Below, piece after piece: positions 31,009 through 40,651 of a DNA stretch of 64,000 nt. Under the pieces are notes generated by a model. It did not search any database and was not told the origin of the DNA. It saw nothing but the letters and a program-made list of their open reading frames with translations. A program made the translations under genes and the position numbers. The DNA lies in NCBI GenBank assembly GCA_030710605.1, contig CP092870.1, positions 57,903,057 to 57,967,056 on the forward strand, read 5' to 3'. The stretch comes from Cordylochernes scorpioides (lineage: Eukaryota > Arthropoda > Arachnida > Pseudoscorpiones > Chernetidae). The first letter of the stretch is position 1. Each line of letters begins with the position of its first letter.

Positions 31009-33423
31009 TCAGTTACTGCTATCTTTTCGGAGTTTATTTAGATTTTCTGCGAAGATGGTTCCTAAAATTATGAGAAGTTTTATAAATGTTTGTCCACAAT
31101 GAAGAATTGCTTGTCCACAATGAAAAATTGTTTGTCCAAAATTAAAAATTGCTTGTCCTAGATTAAAAACTACCTCTTGTAGTTCGAAGATTTTCTGCGC
31201 GGGCATGGCATATATAAACAAGTAATTGATGAATAAAATTGGAATACAGTTGTATGGCAGAAGTAACAAACAAAGGATGAAAATCAGATGAAAAATAGGG
31301 TATTGCCCCATGTTCGTCCACATTTTTGTAACTGGGGACTCTGAAATATTGGCTTGAACCTTATGAATTGTAGAATTTGAATGATTGGTAGGTTCGCAGT
31401 TCTCCTGTTTGATATCTTTAGGGAGTGGTGTGATATGATTGAGCTGGTTGTCAGGTTTGCAGTTCTCCTGTTTGATCGTCAATGGTTTTATTAGAGATAT
31501 GTCGGCGGTAATTGGTTTAGGTTGAAATGTGTGATCTTTTCTCTGACGTGGATGTGGTAATTTTGGCATTGTTTGTGTTATGTGTACGCTGTGTTTTATG
31601 TACGAATTTTGTTTTGTTTGGGTACCTGTGTCGGTATTTTTACGTGCAGGTTGTTTGTATTCATCGATTCTTCTAGCGAATCGGCAGGTGGGGCAGGTTT
31701 TTACCTGTTTTGCGATGTCTTGTGTCATGTTCTGCCAATAATATTGTGCTGAGATGAGTCTCGTCATCTTGGAGATGTTTGGGTGGTGGTGTTGTGTGTG
31801 TACGGACTTAAGAAGTCTGGTTGTAAATGAATTTGGGACTATAGTTTTAAGTACTCCTTTTCGGGAGACGGTGCGCAGTTTATTGGGATCCATAGTCACG
31901 CGGGATTTTCCCGGTGGAGAAGATTGTTGGTTCTTTATGAGTGGCGCATCTAGAAAGCCACAAAATGGGATACGAGTTACAACGCCCGTTTCATATTGTT
32001 GTACTCCATTTATGCTACGGACCTCATATTCGTATCTTGACAATCTTAACCTCCATCGAAACAATCTGCCTGACGGAGCTTTGATCTCTTTCAACCACTG
32101 CAATGCGGGATGGTCAGAAAATATTGTAAACTTTCTGTCCATTAGACAGGTGCGGAAATTATCCACACTTTCCACAATGGCTAGGCATTGTAGTTCCAAG
32201 TCTGAATAATTTCGCTCGTGACTACGCAGAGATCGGCTGAAATGTTGGACGGTGTATGTCTTCCCATCAGGGTAGGCTTGTTTAAGAACGCCTGTAATGC
32301 TGAATGTTGAGGTGTTACAGTACACCTGGCATGGCAGACCTTCCTGGTAAAGGTGTAATGTGGGGTGTGTGGTAAGGTTTTCTTTCAGATTAGTGAACGC
32401 TTTCTGGCATTCGTCATCCCAGACCCACATGATATCCTTTTTTAGAAGGTTGATAAGTGGCGTCCGCAAGCGGGCGTGGTCTGGAATGAATTCTTTATAG
32501 ACGTTCACAGTTTTTAGGAAAGATCGTAATGTTTTTCGATTGTGTGGTTGTTTGGTGGCGTGAATTTTTTCTATGTTTTGTGTAGATGGGATGATTGTAT
32601 TATCCTTAACGGTTGTGCATGCGCTTGTTTGTTGTTGTTGTCTTTTGGCGTGCGTGTTGCGTTTGTTGTGCGGGTTGTGCGTGTTTGTTGTGTGGTGGCG
32701 TATGGGTGCGTGTATGTTGTGAGATACATTTGCGTGTTTATGGCGTTGCGAAATATGGTCATTTGTGGATTTTGTGTGGTAAGTGGGTGAACTGTGTCGG
32801 TGTACGGACACTTTTTTGGGCATTATTGGAATTGTAGGTTGGAGTCGTGGTGGCTTTATATGTGGTGGGCATAAAGTATTGGCAATTGGGTTGAGTGAAA
32901 AGTTGCGTGGTGTGAGATTAGAATGGTGGCATGTAAATATTTGGGGTTTGGGCAATGAATGCAGGCAAGGGTTTCCATGTGTGAAAGCTTTGGGTGCTGT
33001 GCGAGTCCTTTGGGACAGGTTTTGGCCTAGCCCGTGCTTGCATTCATTTGACACATGTTTAAAGTGGTAGATGGTATTAGACAATGGGACGCCAAGTTGG
33101 AAAATAGTGCCGCGATTATAATTTAGTTTTAATTTATATTGATAAAGGGTTTTTAAGGTAAGAACTCCAAATGGCAAGGATGCATTTACCACGTGGAAGT
33201 TCTCTCTACGGGTTATTTGGCCTATTGTCAGAGGGAAAGTTAAATGTCCTATTATTTTCGTAAAACTATTTAGGGGGGATAGATCAAGGGAAGGTTTTTT
33301 AATACTTAAATTGGGGAGTTGTGCTTTTAATCTATTGTATAAATGATACGGCAATATGTTCGAACCTGCGTCTGGTTCAATGAGAAAGGTGCATGGTAGG
33401 TCCTGGGTCAGATACAAGTCCAA
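31009..33423 (-). CDS. Defective Pol: protease-like, RNase H and integrase zinc module
   Basis: 804 residues, open throughout. Near residue 18 'FLIEPDAGSNILPYHLY' resembles a retropepsin with DAG in place of DTG. Residues about 130-300 are a His/Asn/Pro/Lys-rich linker where the RT palm should be. Homology resumes at the RT connection ('NVYKEFIPDHARLRTPL') and RNase H. There the first catalytic Asp is Asn ('VYCNTSTFSITGVL'), while Glu ('SDLELQCLAIVES') and Asp ('FSDHPALQWL') remain. An integrase zinc module (about 540-582, 'CPTCRFARR') follows, then another polar linker in place of the catalytic core. Residues about 707-739 are hydrophobic and membrane-like, followed by 8-residue repeats such as 'NFGQTIFHCGQAI'. 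Confidence 0.8.
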   Translation of the reverse strand: MDLYLTQDLPCTFLIEPDAGSNILPYHLYNRLKAQLPNLSIKKPSLDLSPLNSFTKIIGHLTFPLTIGQITRRENFHVVNASLPFGVLTLKTLYQYKLKLNYNRGTIFQLGVPLSNTIYHFKHVSNECKHGLGQNLSQRTRTAPKAFTHGNPCLHSLPKPQIFTCHHSNLTPRNFSLNPIANTLCPPHIKPPRLQPTIPIMPKKVSVHRHSSPTYHTKSTNDHISQRHKHANVSHNIHAPIRHHTTNTHNPHNKRNTHAKRQQQQTSACTTVKDNTIIPSTQNIEKIHATKQPHNRKTLRSFLKTVNVYKEFIPDHARLRTPLINLLKKDIMWVWDDECQKAFTNLKENLTTHPTLHLYQEGLPCQVYCNTSTFSITGVLKQAYPDGKTYTVQHFSRSLRSHERNYSDLELQCLAIVESVDNFRTCLMDRKFTIFSDHPALQWLKEIKAPSGRLFRWRLRLSRYEYEVRSINGVQQYETGVVTRIPFCGFLDAPLIKNQQSSPPGKSRVTMDPNKLRTVSRKGVLKTIVPNSFTTRLLKSVHTQHHHPNISKMTRLISAQYYWQNMTQDIAKQVKTCPTCRFARRIDEYKQPARKNTDTGTQTKQNSYIKHSVHITQTMPKLPHPRQRKDHTFQPKPITADISLIKPLTIKQENCKPDNQLNHITPLPKDIKQENCEPTNHSNSTIHKVQANISESPVTKMWTNMGQYPIFHLIFILCLLLLPYNCIPILFINYLFIYAMPAQKIFELQEVVFNLGQAIFNFGQTIFHCGQAILHCGQTFIKLLIILGTIFAENLNKLRKDSSN

Positions 33424-33460
33424 AGTTAATTTGATGATGTCATTGGGTGGATTGCCTACC

Positions 33461-33937
33461 TTAGTCTCGAAAAGTCTCCATTGTGGCGTCTTCGGCTTGG
33501 TGTGGCTGGCTTGGAATATCTGTTGAACCGGATCGGGACCTTTTGCACTGTCCGCGCGATTGAAAGGGAAATCTAGTCATTTGTACTGCTTCCATTCGAG
33601 TGGATCGCGTTGTCGGTACACTGGGTCCGTGTCGCGTGGGTTGCTTCCGTGTGTACTGGTACGGCATGGCGGGTGGCGATAACTCGGTGGGCGTCAGGTT
33701 GTTCGGACACGTACCGGCGGTGCGGGCGGCGGTTGTCCCGAGGGTGGCGCTCCGGAAGACCGCTTCCAGTTGCGTGGATCTTGCCCCTTGTAGCGCGGCG
33801 GTCAGTTCTAAAATTACCGTCGCCAGGGTATGTCTTGTCGCTTCGTTCGTTGTCAGCTTCTTTCCGTTCGTTGCCAGTTCCTTCTCTCTTGGGTTGTCAT
33901 TGCCTTTTGTTGTGCTGGTGCCTGGGTTAATTTCCAT
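33461..33937 (-). CDS. Short Gag-like or leader protein of the defective LTR element
   Basis: 158 residues starting 'MEINPGTSTTKGND', located just downstream of the 5' LTR in the transcribed direction. It is Thr/Arg-rich and ends shortly before the Pol frame, in a different frame. I recognise no capsid domain or zinc knuckle, so a Gag role is inferred from position only. Overlapping plus-strand frames of 106-148 residues are shadows. Confidence 0.45.
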   Translation of the reverse strand: MEINPGTSTTKGNDNPREKELATNGKKLTTNEATRHTLATVILELTAALQGARSTQLEAVFRSATLGTTAARTAGTCPNNLTPTELSPPAMPYQYTRKQPTRHGPSVPTTRSTRMEAVQMTRFPFQSRGQCKRSRSGSTDIPSQPHQAEDATMETFRD

Positions 33938-33987
33938 CTTTATCCTGATTAAGCTCTATAATCTTTATCCTGTCGACTTAACCGTTC
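33938..33987 (-). promoter_or_regulatory. Expected primer-site region, no clear match
   Basis: Reading on the minus strand after the LTR end GCCACA comes 'gaacggttaagtcgacagg'. No TGG start is present and I cannot assign a tRNA. Either an unusual primer is used or the site is altered. Confidence 0.4.
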
Positions 33988-34833
33988 TGTGGCAATATCG
34001 TTGCGGGGTTTCTTGTTGTTGGATGCGAATGGTGATATTTGGTTGAAGCGCAGTCGTTGAGTGGTAAGTGAAGCACACAGTTAGGAATAATCAGGACACG
34101 TGATTGTTTGAAAATAAAAGGCAACTGGATTGGAGGAAAGAAAGCTTGAGAAGGCGGAGCGATTTTGATTGTTAATTAACTGATCACATGGTGGTGATTG
34201 TACTTAGCTATGAGCTGAGCGGGGAGAGGTCCTGGGCCGATGTCACCTCGTTGGAAGTGAAGGAGCAACTCTAGGTGTTGTTCCTATGAGAGCTAAGACA
34301 CTACTGACAATTCTTGTCTTTCGATTTAACACCAAACCTCAGTGTCTCTCTGATGGGTCGAGAGATGTCACATGATCTTTTTCTATTGGTTGACCTACTT
34401 AAGGTGCTATCTTCTGATAGGCCGGCGGCTTCCCTTGATGAAAGCTGTGCCCTGCCTGGTAGGAAGTGTCGAGTGTTATTTTTGACTTTATTTACTTCCG
34501 TGTTATCAAATACGTCCTATCTTTGCCGGAAGCATTGGATGTCTCTCAAACTTTTATAACTTTTGGTCACTCGACACGTCCTGTTTTTCAGGAAGTATTG
34601 AGTGCATCTTGGCTAAAATAACTTCTGTGGATACTAGAGACGTCCGGTCTCTGCCCCTGCAGTATTGACACAGGGGTGCCCAGAATAGTCGTGCCAATCT
34701 TAGATCTACTTCCTATATCTTAATGCTACTTGCTTCCCTCCAGTTACCTTGTTCTTTATTAAGTCTTTGAAAATCATACATGGTACATACATAGTGGGTC
34801 GGGGTTGCATTTAATTATATACAAATTATGACA
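33988..34833 (-). repeat. 5' LTR (right copy) of the defective LTR element
   Basis: 846 bp, with no difference seen from 28545-29390. It is followed by the TGTA target duplication. Confidence 0.9.
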
Positions 34834-34837
34834 TGTA

Positions 34838-35217
34838 TATCATATTTAATAAAGATTTTTTGCTGTTTTGAGATTAATTACTTGTAGAGGAATTATTGGT
34901 CATTTGCTTGCTTTTGGTATGCAGTCGTGGAAAAATAAAGATAGTTATTTACCTTTCAAGTAGTTTTTATTTTGAATTACTTGAAGTAAATTTACACGTA
35001 AAATTATTTATCACAGCAATATAGAATTTATAAAATGAATTCTATAATCGTGATTTTTAAAAATAGGTAGGGTTAACTATACATATTTACAACAATAATT
35101 AAAGTGGTATGTTCTTAAACTGTGGTCAAAAATATAGAACAGTCAATGAATGAAAATGAAATATATGTTTTTAAAAAAATAAAATATTTGCATTTTAGAA
35201 TATATAATATATATAGC
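34838..35217. other. AT-rich intergenic sequence
   Basis: No gene or repeat is recognised. Confidence 0.4.
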
Positions 35218-35742
35218 CTAGAGGTCGGTAAACTGCGGCTCGTGAATCACATGCGGCTTTGGATGTGAAACTGTGACAATTTGATAATTGAACAACTTTA
35301 TTGACATCTCGTCAATCTTTACACTCAAAGGGAGTTACAAGGTAATAATAATGGTAGGAATGAAAAGAGATATTTACAATTGACGTAGCCCTCTCCGAAA
35401 GTACGTCCGGATCAGGAGCTTGAAGCCGCTTTGAATCTAGACAGATCCTTGCAAATTGGGAAGTTCATGTTCGGAACATGTTTGATGATAATGTCGAAGA
35501 ATTTGTCGAGAAGAATCTTGTCTTCAGGCGTGAGTAGCCCGAGGAGGTGCTCCGTTTCTTCTTCGTAATAGACCGCGATGTGAAGCTGTGGTTCTTTATA
35601 TAGTTCCATACATAAATATTTATCATGCGAGTACTATTTAATCCTGGCAAGAAAAAAATGCTGTGGCTCTTTAAAAACTTTGAAATTTTTATATAGTAAT
35701 TTTTGACTCTTCCGACTCAAAGGTTTACCCACCCCTGGTATA
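35218..35742. mobile_element. hAT-type MITE interrupted by an insertion
   Basis: The left end 'gaggtcggtaaactgcggct' and right end 'ggtttacccacccctgg' are the imperfect inverted ends typical of hAT elements. A second, uninterrupted copy lies at 57285-57490 and shows that 35276-35576 is extra sequence. No transposase is present. Confidence 0.75.
35276..35590 (-). pseudogene. Retrocopy-like insertion of an unknown mRNA 3' end
   Basis: The insertion (301 bp plus duplication) is flanked by 'gatgtgaaactgtg' at 35262-35275 and 'gatgtgaagctgtg' at 35577-35590, a 14-bp duplication with one mismatch. On the minus strand it begins inside an open frame ('VYYEEETEHLLGLLTPED', then 'LLDKFFDIIIKHVPN') that stops at 35412. 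A 136-nt trailer follows with AATAAA at 35302-35297, about 20 nt before the end. No poly(A) is left. The protein family is not recognised. A 5'-truncated processed pseudogene or a LINE end would both fit. Confidence 0.6.
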
Positions 35743-35764
35743 GATAGCCTAATCTTATATTATG

Positions 35765-36225
35765 ATGCATAGCGCGCCATCTGTTATGAATATTCGAAAC
35801 TATTAAAGACGGGTATGATTCTTTTGAAAATTAAACAATTTATACTGCCCTTACTGCAATGGAAAATTTAAAGGGAAGGCATGGCTAATCAGTGGTGAAC
35901 CCTTCCAGCGATTTCGACAGTTTAATCTACCATACCGCTGTTATATTGCATTTTAGGAACTTCCTTTTATAGTGATAATGATGCTAGACTCTTGTAATGG
36001 GTATTTTAGATGAACTATGGACATAAGCTTTATCACTATAAAAGGAAGTTCCAAAAATGCAATATAAAAGCGGTATGGTAGATTAAACTGGCGAAACCGC
36101 TGGGAGGGTTCACCACTGATGAGCCAGGCCCTCCCTTTAATTTTTCCATTGCAGTAAGGGCAGTAGAAATTGTTTAATTTTCAAAAGAATCATATCGTCT
36201 TTAATAATTTCGAATATTCATAACC
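35765..36225. repeat. Family C foldback with complete inverted arms
   Basis: The left arm 'gaatattcgaaactatta' to 'aacttccttttatagtgata' is repeated inverted from about 36032 ('tatcactataaaaggaag') to 36222 ('taatttcgaatattcat'). The loop of about 60 bp holds 'gatgctagactcttgtaatg'. The segment 'ggcgcgccatctgtta' just outside is also found beside other C copies. Confidence 0.8.
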
Positions 36226-36714
36226 TAATATCTTCAGTCTATTCCAAAAAGAGCTCCAGACTTGCGATGGAGTCAACAAACGACCTTGGTCAGGTGAAAG
36301 TAAGTCTCAGACTAATGCCCTCAGTCGATGGCTGACCGAAGAATGAGGAATGACATGGGTGTTGCCAACAGCTCGTTATGGACCATGAAGAAGTGGATGG
36401 ATGCTCTCCGCGCCTTGATTTGCATATGTCGCTCCGAGGGGCACGACCTTGATATACGACCGTCTTTCTGTCTCAGCAGGCGATCCTCCTAGAAGAAGTG
36501 AACTTAATGGCTTCCAGAAAGTTCCATTAATCCAAAGTGCTTTCAGTCCTCTACGCTTTCTGAATACTAATTATATAACAATAGGTCGAAAATCTTTGGG
36601 AAATTATAGGTTGAAACTGTCTAGAAAACTGCATTAATAAATCTTGGAAAATGGATAATATACAAGGCGGTCCTGAAAGTTCATAAAAACTTGCAAAAAT
36701 TTGAATTTGGATAT
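36226..36714. other. Unassigned sequence with a possible transposase relic
   Basis: Around 36320-36410 the plus strand reads 'MADRRMRNDMGVANSSLW', which resembles a helix-turn-helix segment of a mariner-type transposase in a broken frame. The evidence is weak. The rest, including a 62-residue frame at 36449-36637, is not recognised. Confidence 0.25.
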
Positions 36715-37885
36715 AGAGTAGAACCTCCTTTTAGTGAATATCTCTCCTAAAAGAAGAGTTTTCATTTGCAAAATCATCATTTTTAGTATTTAGAAAATAT
36801 CCGGTAAGAGGACACCTCTCCCTAAAGGACACTTTGGCTCTGTAACTAGGTATTTTCCTTTACAGAGAGGTAATTCTACTGTAGCTGCTCTCCCTAAAGG
36901 ACACTTTGGTTCTGTAACTAGGTGTTGTCCTTTAAAGAGAGGCAGTTCTACTGTAGCTGCTCTTCCTAAAGTACACATTAGCTCTGTAACTAGGTGTTGT
37001 CCTTTACAGCGAGGTAGTTCTACAGTAGCTGCTCTCCCTAAAGAACACTTTGGCTCTGTAACTAGGTGTTGTCCTTTACAGAGTGGTAGTTCTATTGTAG
37101 CTGCTCTCCCTAAAGGACACTTTGGCTCTGTAACTAGGTGTTGTCTTTCACAGCGAGGTAGTTCTACTGTAGCTGCTCTCCCTAAAGGACACTATGGCTC
37201 TGTAACTAGGTGTTGTCCTATACAGAGAGGTAGTTCTACTGTAGCAGCTCTCCCTAAAGGACACTTTGGCTCTGTAACTAGGTGTTGTCCTTTACAGCGA
37301 GGTAGTTCTACTGTAGCTGCTCTCCCTAAAGGACACTTTGGCTCTGTAACTAGGTGTTGTCCTTTACAGGAAGGTAGTTCCACTGTAGCTACTCTCCCTG
37401 AAGGACACTTTGGCTCTGTAACTAGGAGTTGACCTTTACAGAGAGGTAGTTCTACTGTAGCTGCTCCCTCTGAAGGACACTTTGGCTCTGTAACTAGGTA
37501 TTCTCCTTTACAGAGAGGTAGTTCTACTGTAGTTGCTCTCCCTAAAGGACATTTTGGCTCTGTAACTAGGTGTTGTCCTTTACAGAGAGGTAGTTCTACT
37601 GAAGCTGGTCTCCCTAAAGGACACTTTAGCTCTGTAACTTGGTGTTGTCCTTTACAGGGAGGTAGTTCTACTGTAGCTGCTCTCCCTAAAGGACACTTTG
37701 GCTCTGTAACTAGGTGTTGTCCTATACAGAGAGGTAGTTCTACTCTAGCTGCTCTCCCAAAGGACACTTTGGCTCTGTAACTAGGTGTTGTCCTTCACAG
37801 AGAAGTAGTTATACTGTAGTTATTCTCTTAAAGGACACTTTAGCTCTGCAATTAGGTGTTGTCCTTTACAGAGAGGTGTTTTCGA
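36715..37885. mobile_element. Pogo-type MITE with 15 tandem copies of its end
   Basis: It starts 'gtagaacctccttttagtg'. From about 36800 a 72-bp unit ('ctgctctccctaaaggacac', 'ggctctgtaactaggtgttg', 'cctttacagagaggtagttc') is repeated about 15 times. Every unit contains the right terminal repeat 'gaggtagttctactgta'. Since 72 is divisible by three, a 191-residue minus frame stays open (repeating 'GQHLVTEPKCPLGRAATVEL'), but I see no sign that it is a real protein. Confidence 0.8.
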
Positions 37886-38285
37886 GATTGAAACCGGTAA
37901 AAACGGAGTTAATCGTATCTTAAAGATTCAGAATAGAAGAGAAGACTTATCACAAATTGAGAATGTGTAACCCAGATTTTATTTATATATCTATTCAGAA
38001 AGAATTCGTTTAAAAGGAAATTCCAACATCCTGCATTTTTCCATCGTTTACAAGCGCTGAGGGTGGGCCCTAATTGTCTTTAGAACGTTCTACAATATCC
38101 CATCAGACTCCTTTGTTTCCTGAAATGATCTTTTCCCATTTCTGGACCAAACAACCGGAATCCCGTTCGATTGTTGAATAGTTGGCCTCTTTGGCTCACA
38201 TTCTTTCTATACCAGAGAATAAACCTCATTTTCAAATTTCCACATAAGCCTGCTTGTTTCTAATGCTCAGAACAACCTTTTGAAA
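37886..38285. other. Unassigned sequence
   Basis: No clear gene or repeat is seen. The interval lies between a MITE array and a LINE fragment, and part may be upstream LINE sequence too decayed to read. Confidence 0.35.
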
Positions 38286-38960
38286 TTCAGGAACCCTAAC
38301 AACTACTCTAATATTCGAGCAGAATTACTAGCCATTGAAAACAGGCCTGATAGAATGTAAAAACTCCAACAAAAACATTTGGATTCTCTCTTACAGCCTC
38401 AGTGCTATACCACACATTAAAGATATGGATTCTGCCAAAGACAAAACGTCAACAAAAATAATCAAAATTCTAAAAAAAAATCTCACATGAAAACCAGATC
38501 ACGTTCCAATGGATCCCTTCTCACGTTAACATAGACGGCAACGAGATGGCTGACCAGTTGGCTAAAGAAGGCTGTAAGAGCCAGCCTGAAAACTCCTAAC
38601 TCACCTATTCTGAAATTTCTTCCATCCACAAACAAACAAACCTCTCTCTGGAAATCTACCCTAAACCACCCCTGGTGCACCCCACATTTCTAACAAATCT
38701 TCTTTCCACACCCTTACTAGGGAAGAACAAACGGCAATTTCAAGATTAAGAACAGGACATTTTGGAATGCTCAAATTTAATGGGAAAATCAAAACATTAC
38801 CGAAATGCCCCAAATACGATTCCCAGCCTGCCAATCCTGAACATCTATGAATTGTATCAATTACCTCTGGGAAAACCCTAGGACTATAATAGAAAAGGTG
38901 AGACAATGGAACCTAATGGAGATCGTTGAAACGACTTGAGGAATAAACAACAACAACACA
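38286..38960 (+). pseudogene. LINE RNase H domain and 3' end, decayed
   Basis: 'NIRAELLAIE' near 38310 and 'QWIPSHVNIDGNEMADQLAK' near 38498-38560 are RNase H motifs (the last Asp region of the active site), as found at the C-terminus of I- or Jockey-group LINE ORF2. Frames shift and stops interrupt. The 3' end has 'gaggaataaacaacaacaac', a short AAC-type tail. Confidence 0.7.
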
Positions 38961-38984
38961 ACTTTCGTTTTAAATTATTATAAA

Positions 38985-39240
38985 GAAAAAGGCTTCTCCC
39001 CTTATCGTGCAACAACTGAAATTTACTGAAGGCTTGCCCCAACTGTCGAAATAAATATCAACTATTCGTTGATTTTTAGTTATTCCAGAATTGGTCAAAT
39101 ACCCTATTCTTGATTAATCAAGAAAAGCTAACCATGTACGTGTTTCGGGCTGTTTGGCCCTCGTCAGCGTGGAACAAGCTGTACCTCAACGAACAAAAAT
39201 CTGGTCATTCAGGCATTCTGAAAAATCATGAATCTATTAG
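38985..39240. repeat. Family B repeat, partial
   Basis: It begins 'aaaggcttctccccttatcg' and includes 'gtgtttcgggctgtttggcc', matching 5954-6200. The inverted right arm is missing. Confidence 0.65.
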
Positions 39241-39460
39241 TTAAGGTCAGAAATTTCCCCATCAGTTCAAGAATTCCTAACTATGTTCACCCCAACTTCT
39301 ATAACGTTCAATTTTTACTGGACATTGTGACTTCAACACATATTTGTTTAGAATGGGCAAAATTGATTCACCTGCATGCACTTGTGGAAACGAAAGACAA
39401 ACCCCTGAACACCTTCTGATAAACTGTCCATTAACTTCTGATCTAAGGTAAGGAAACCAA
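39240..39460 (+). pseudogene. LINE ORF2 C-terminal Cys/His fragment
   Basis: In the frame near 39365-39450 the sequence reads 'SPACTCGNERQTPEHLLINC', the CxC...H...C pattern found near the end of many LINE ORF2 proteins. A separate 63-residue frame overlaps out of register. Family B sequence lies directly upstream, so the fragment is isolated. Confidence 0.6.
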
Positions 39461-39997
39461 CTTTACCTGACTAATGGAAAACAGGTTGCTTACAATAAAG
39501 ACCCAATACATTAAGTTCAACAGATCTGCAGGATGCATATTTCAAGGCGAAAGTGCTGACTGTACATATTTCAAGCTACTATTTCTAATTGCTATATGCA
39601 AAATTTGACATCGAACGTTTAATTTTCATGATTCCTAATGTTCAATTGTGTTAATTGTATATAATGTAATATATACACCCAATTATCCTAATTGTGGATA
39701 TGGCGTGTCTCTCCTAACTGTTTAAAAAAATAAAAATATTAAATTGTAATATTATATTTAATGTGGCCTAGAAAATATGTTTTTTTTTCATATCGTGACT
39801 CCATAAATTTTAATCCTGAATAGGTAAATGGTTCATAATGCCTTGAAGAAAATGCATTCACACTAAAATTTTATTTATTCACACTAATATAGATAAGACT
39901 GTTAATAAAACAATATGCAACCACGAAATATTCTAAAGTTGCTAAATTGTAAAAATAACATAAATCCTTTGTTATCTGATATTCTGAAAGGGATATA
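39461..39997. other. AT-rich intergenic sequence
   Basis: Nothing coding is recognised. Confidence 0.4.
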
Positions 39998-40465
39998 CAG
40001 TAGAATCTCCCTTTAGTTGACACCCCGCTAACGGACACCTCTCCACAAAGGAGAGTTTTATTTGCAAAATTAACATTTTTACCATTTAGCAACTCTCCGG
40101 TAAGAGGACATCTCTCCCTAAAGGACAATTTAGCTCTGTAACTCGGTGTTGTCATTTACAGAGAGGTAGTTCTACTGTAGCTGCTCTCCCTAAAGTACAC
40201 TTTGGCTCTGAAACTAGGTGTTGTCCTTTACAGAGAGGTAGTTCTACTGTAGCTGCTCTCCCTAAAGTACACTTTGGCTCTGTAACTAGATGTTGTCCTT
40301 TACAGAGAGGCAGTTCTACTGTAGCTGCTCTCCCTAAAGTACACTTTGGCTCTGTAACTAGGTGTTGTCCTTTACAGAGAGGTAATTCTACTGTAGCTGC
40401 TCTCCCTAAAGTACACTTTGGCTCTGTAACTAGGTGTTGGGCTTTACACAGAGGTAGTTCTACTG
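39998..40465. mobile_element. Pogo-type MITE with five to six tandem end copies
   Basis: The left end 'cagtagaatctccctttag' is preceded by TA. The right end 'gaggtagttctactg' is followed by TA. Between them the 72-bp unit of 36715-37885 occurs five to six times, here mostly with 'aaagtacac' instead of 'aaaggacac', so this array was amplified independently or homogenised locally. Confidence 0.85.
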
Positions 40466-40651
40466 TATAATCAAATGGTAAAATAGCTGCCAAAGAATTA
40501 GGTATCACATACAATAAAACTTCTCATTAAAAAAAGAGAGAATTTTGTTAGCAAAGCTCTGTCGACCTTCCAGCGATGTGGCAACGGGAGTAATTAGCCT
40601 TTGCTGCCAATCAACAACTTCCTCAACACAATCAGCACCGGGCTAATTGTT

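Larger units (their letters stand above)
28545..34833 (-). mobile_element. LTR element with matching LTRs and defective pol
   Basis: 6289 bp, read on the minus strand. The 846-bp LTRs at 28545-29390 and 33988-34833 show no difference that I could find. The target duplication is TGTA (28541-28544 and 34834-34837). Inside are a short Gag-like frame, a long frame with protease-like, RNase H and integrase zinc-module regions, and a 1.6-kb AT-rich 3' region. RT palm and integrase core are absent. Matching LTRs with missing enzymes point to very recent mobilisation in trans. Confidence 0.88.

Noticed and set aside
31754-33070. Plus-strand frames of 74-151 residues opposite the defective Pol
   Set aside because: The minus-strand frame has domain homology. 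The plus frames are antisense shadows.
35412-35609. Small intact host gene on the minus strand
   Set aside because: The Met codon and first residues lie in hAT MITE sequence outside the insertion. Only the part inside the target duplication is foreign, so it is a 5'-truncated copy.
37192-37767. 191-residue repeat protein on the minus strand
   Set aside because: The 72-bp unit is divisible by three, so openness follows from one stop-free unit. The same units include transposon ends.
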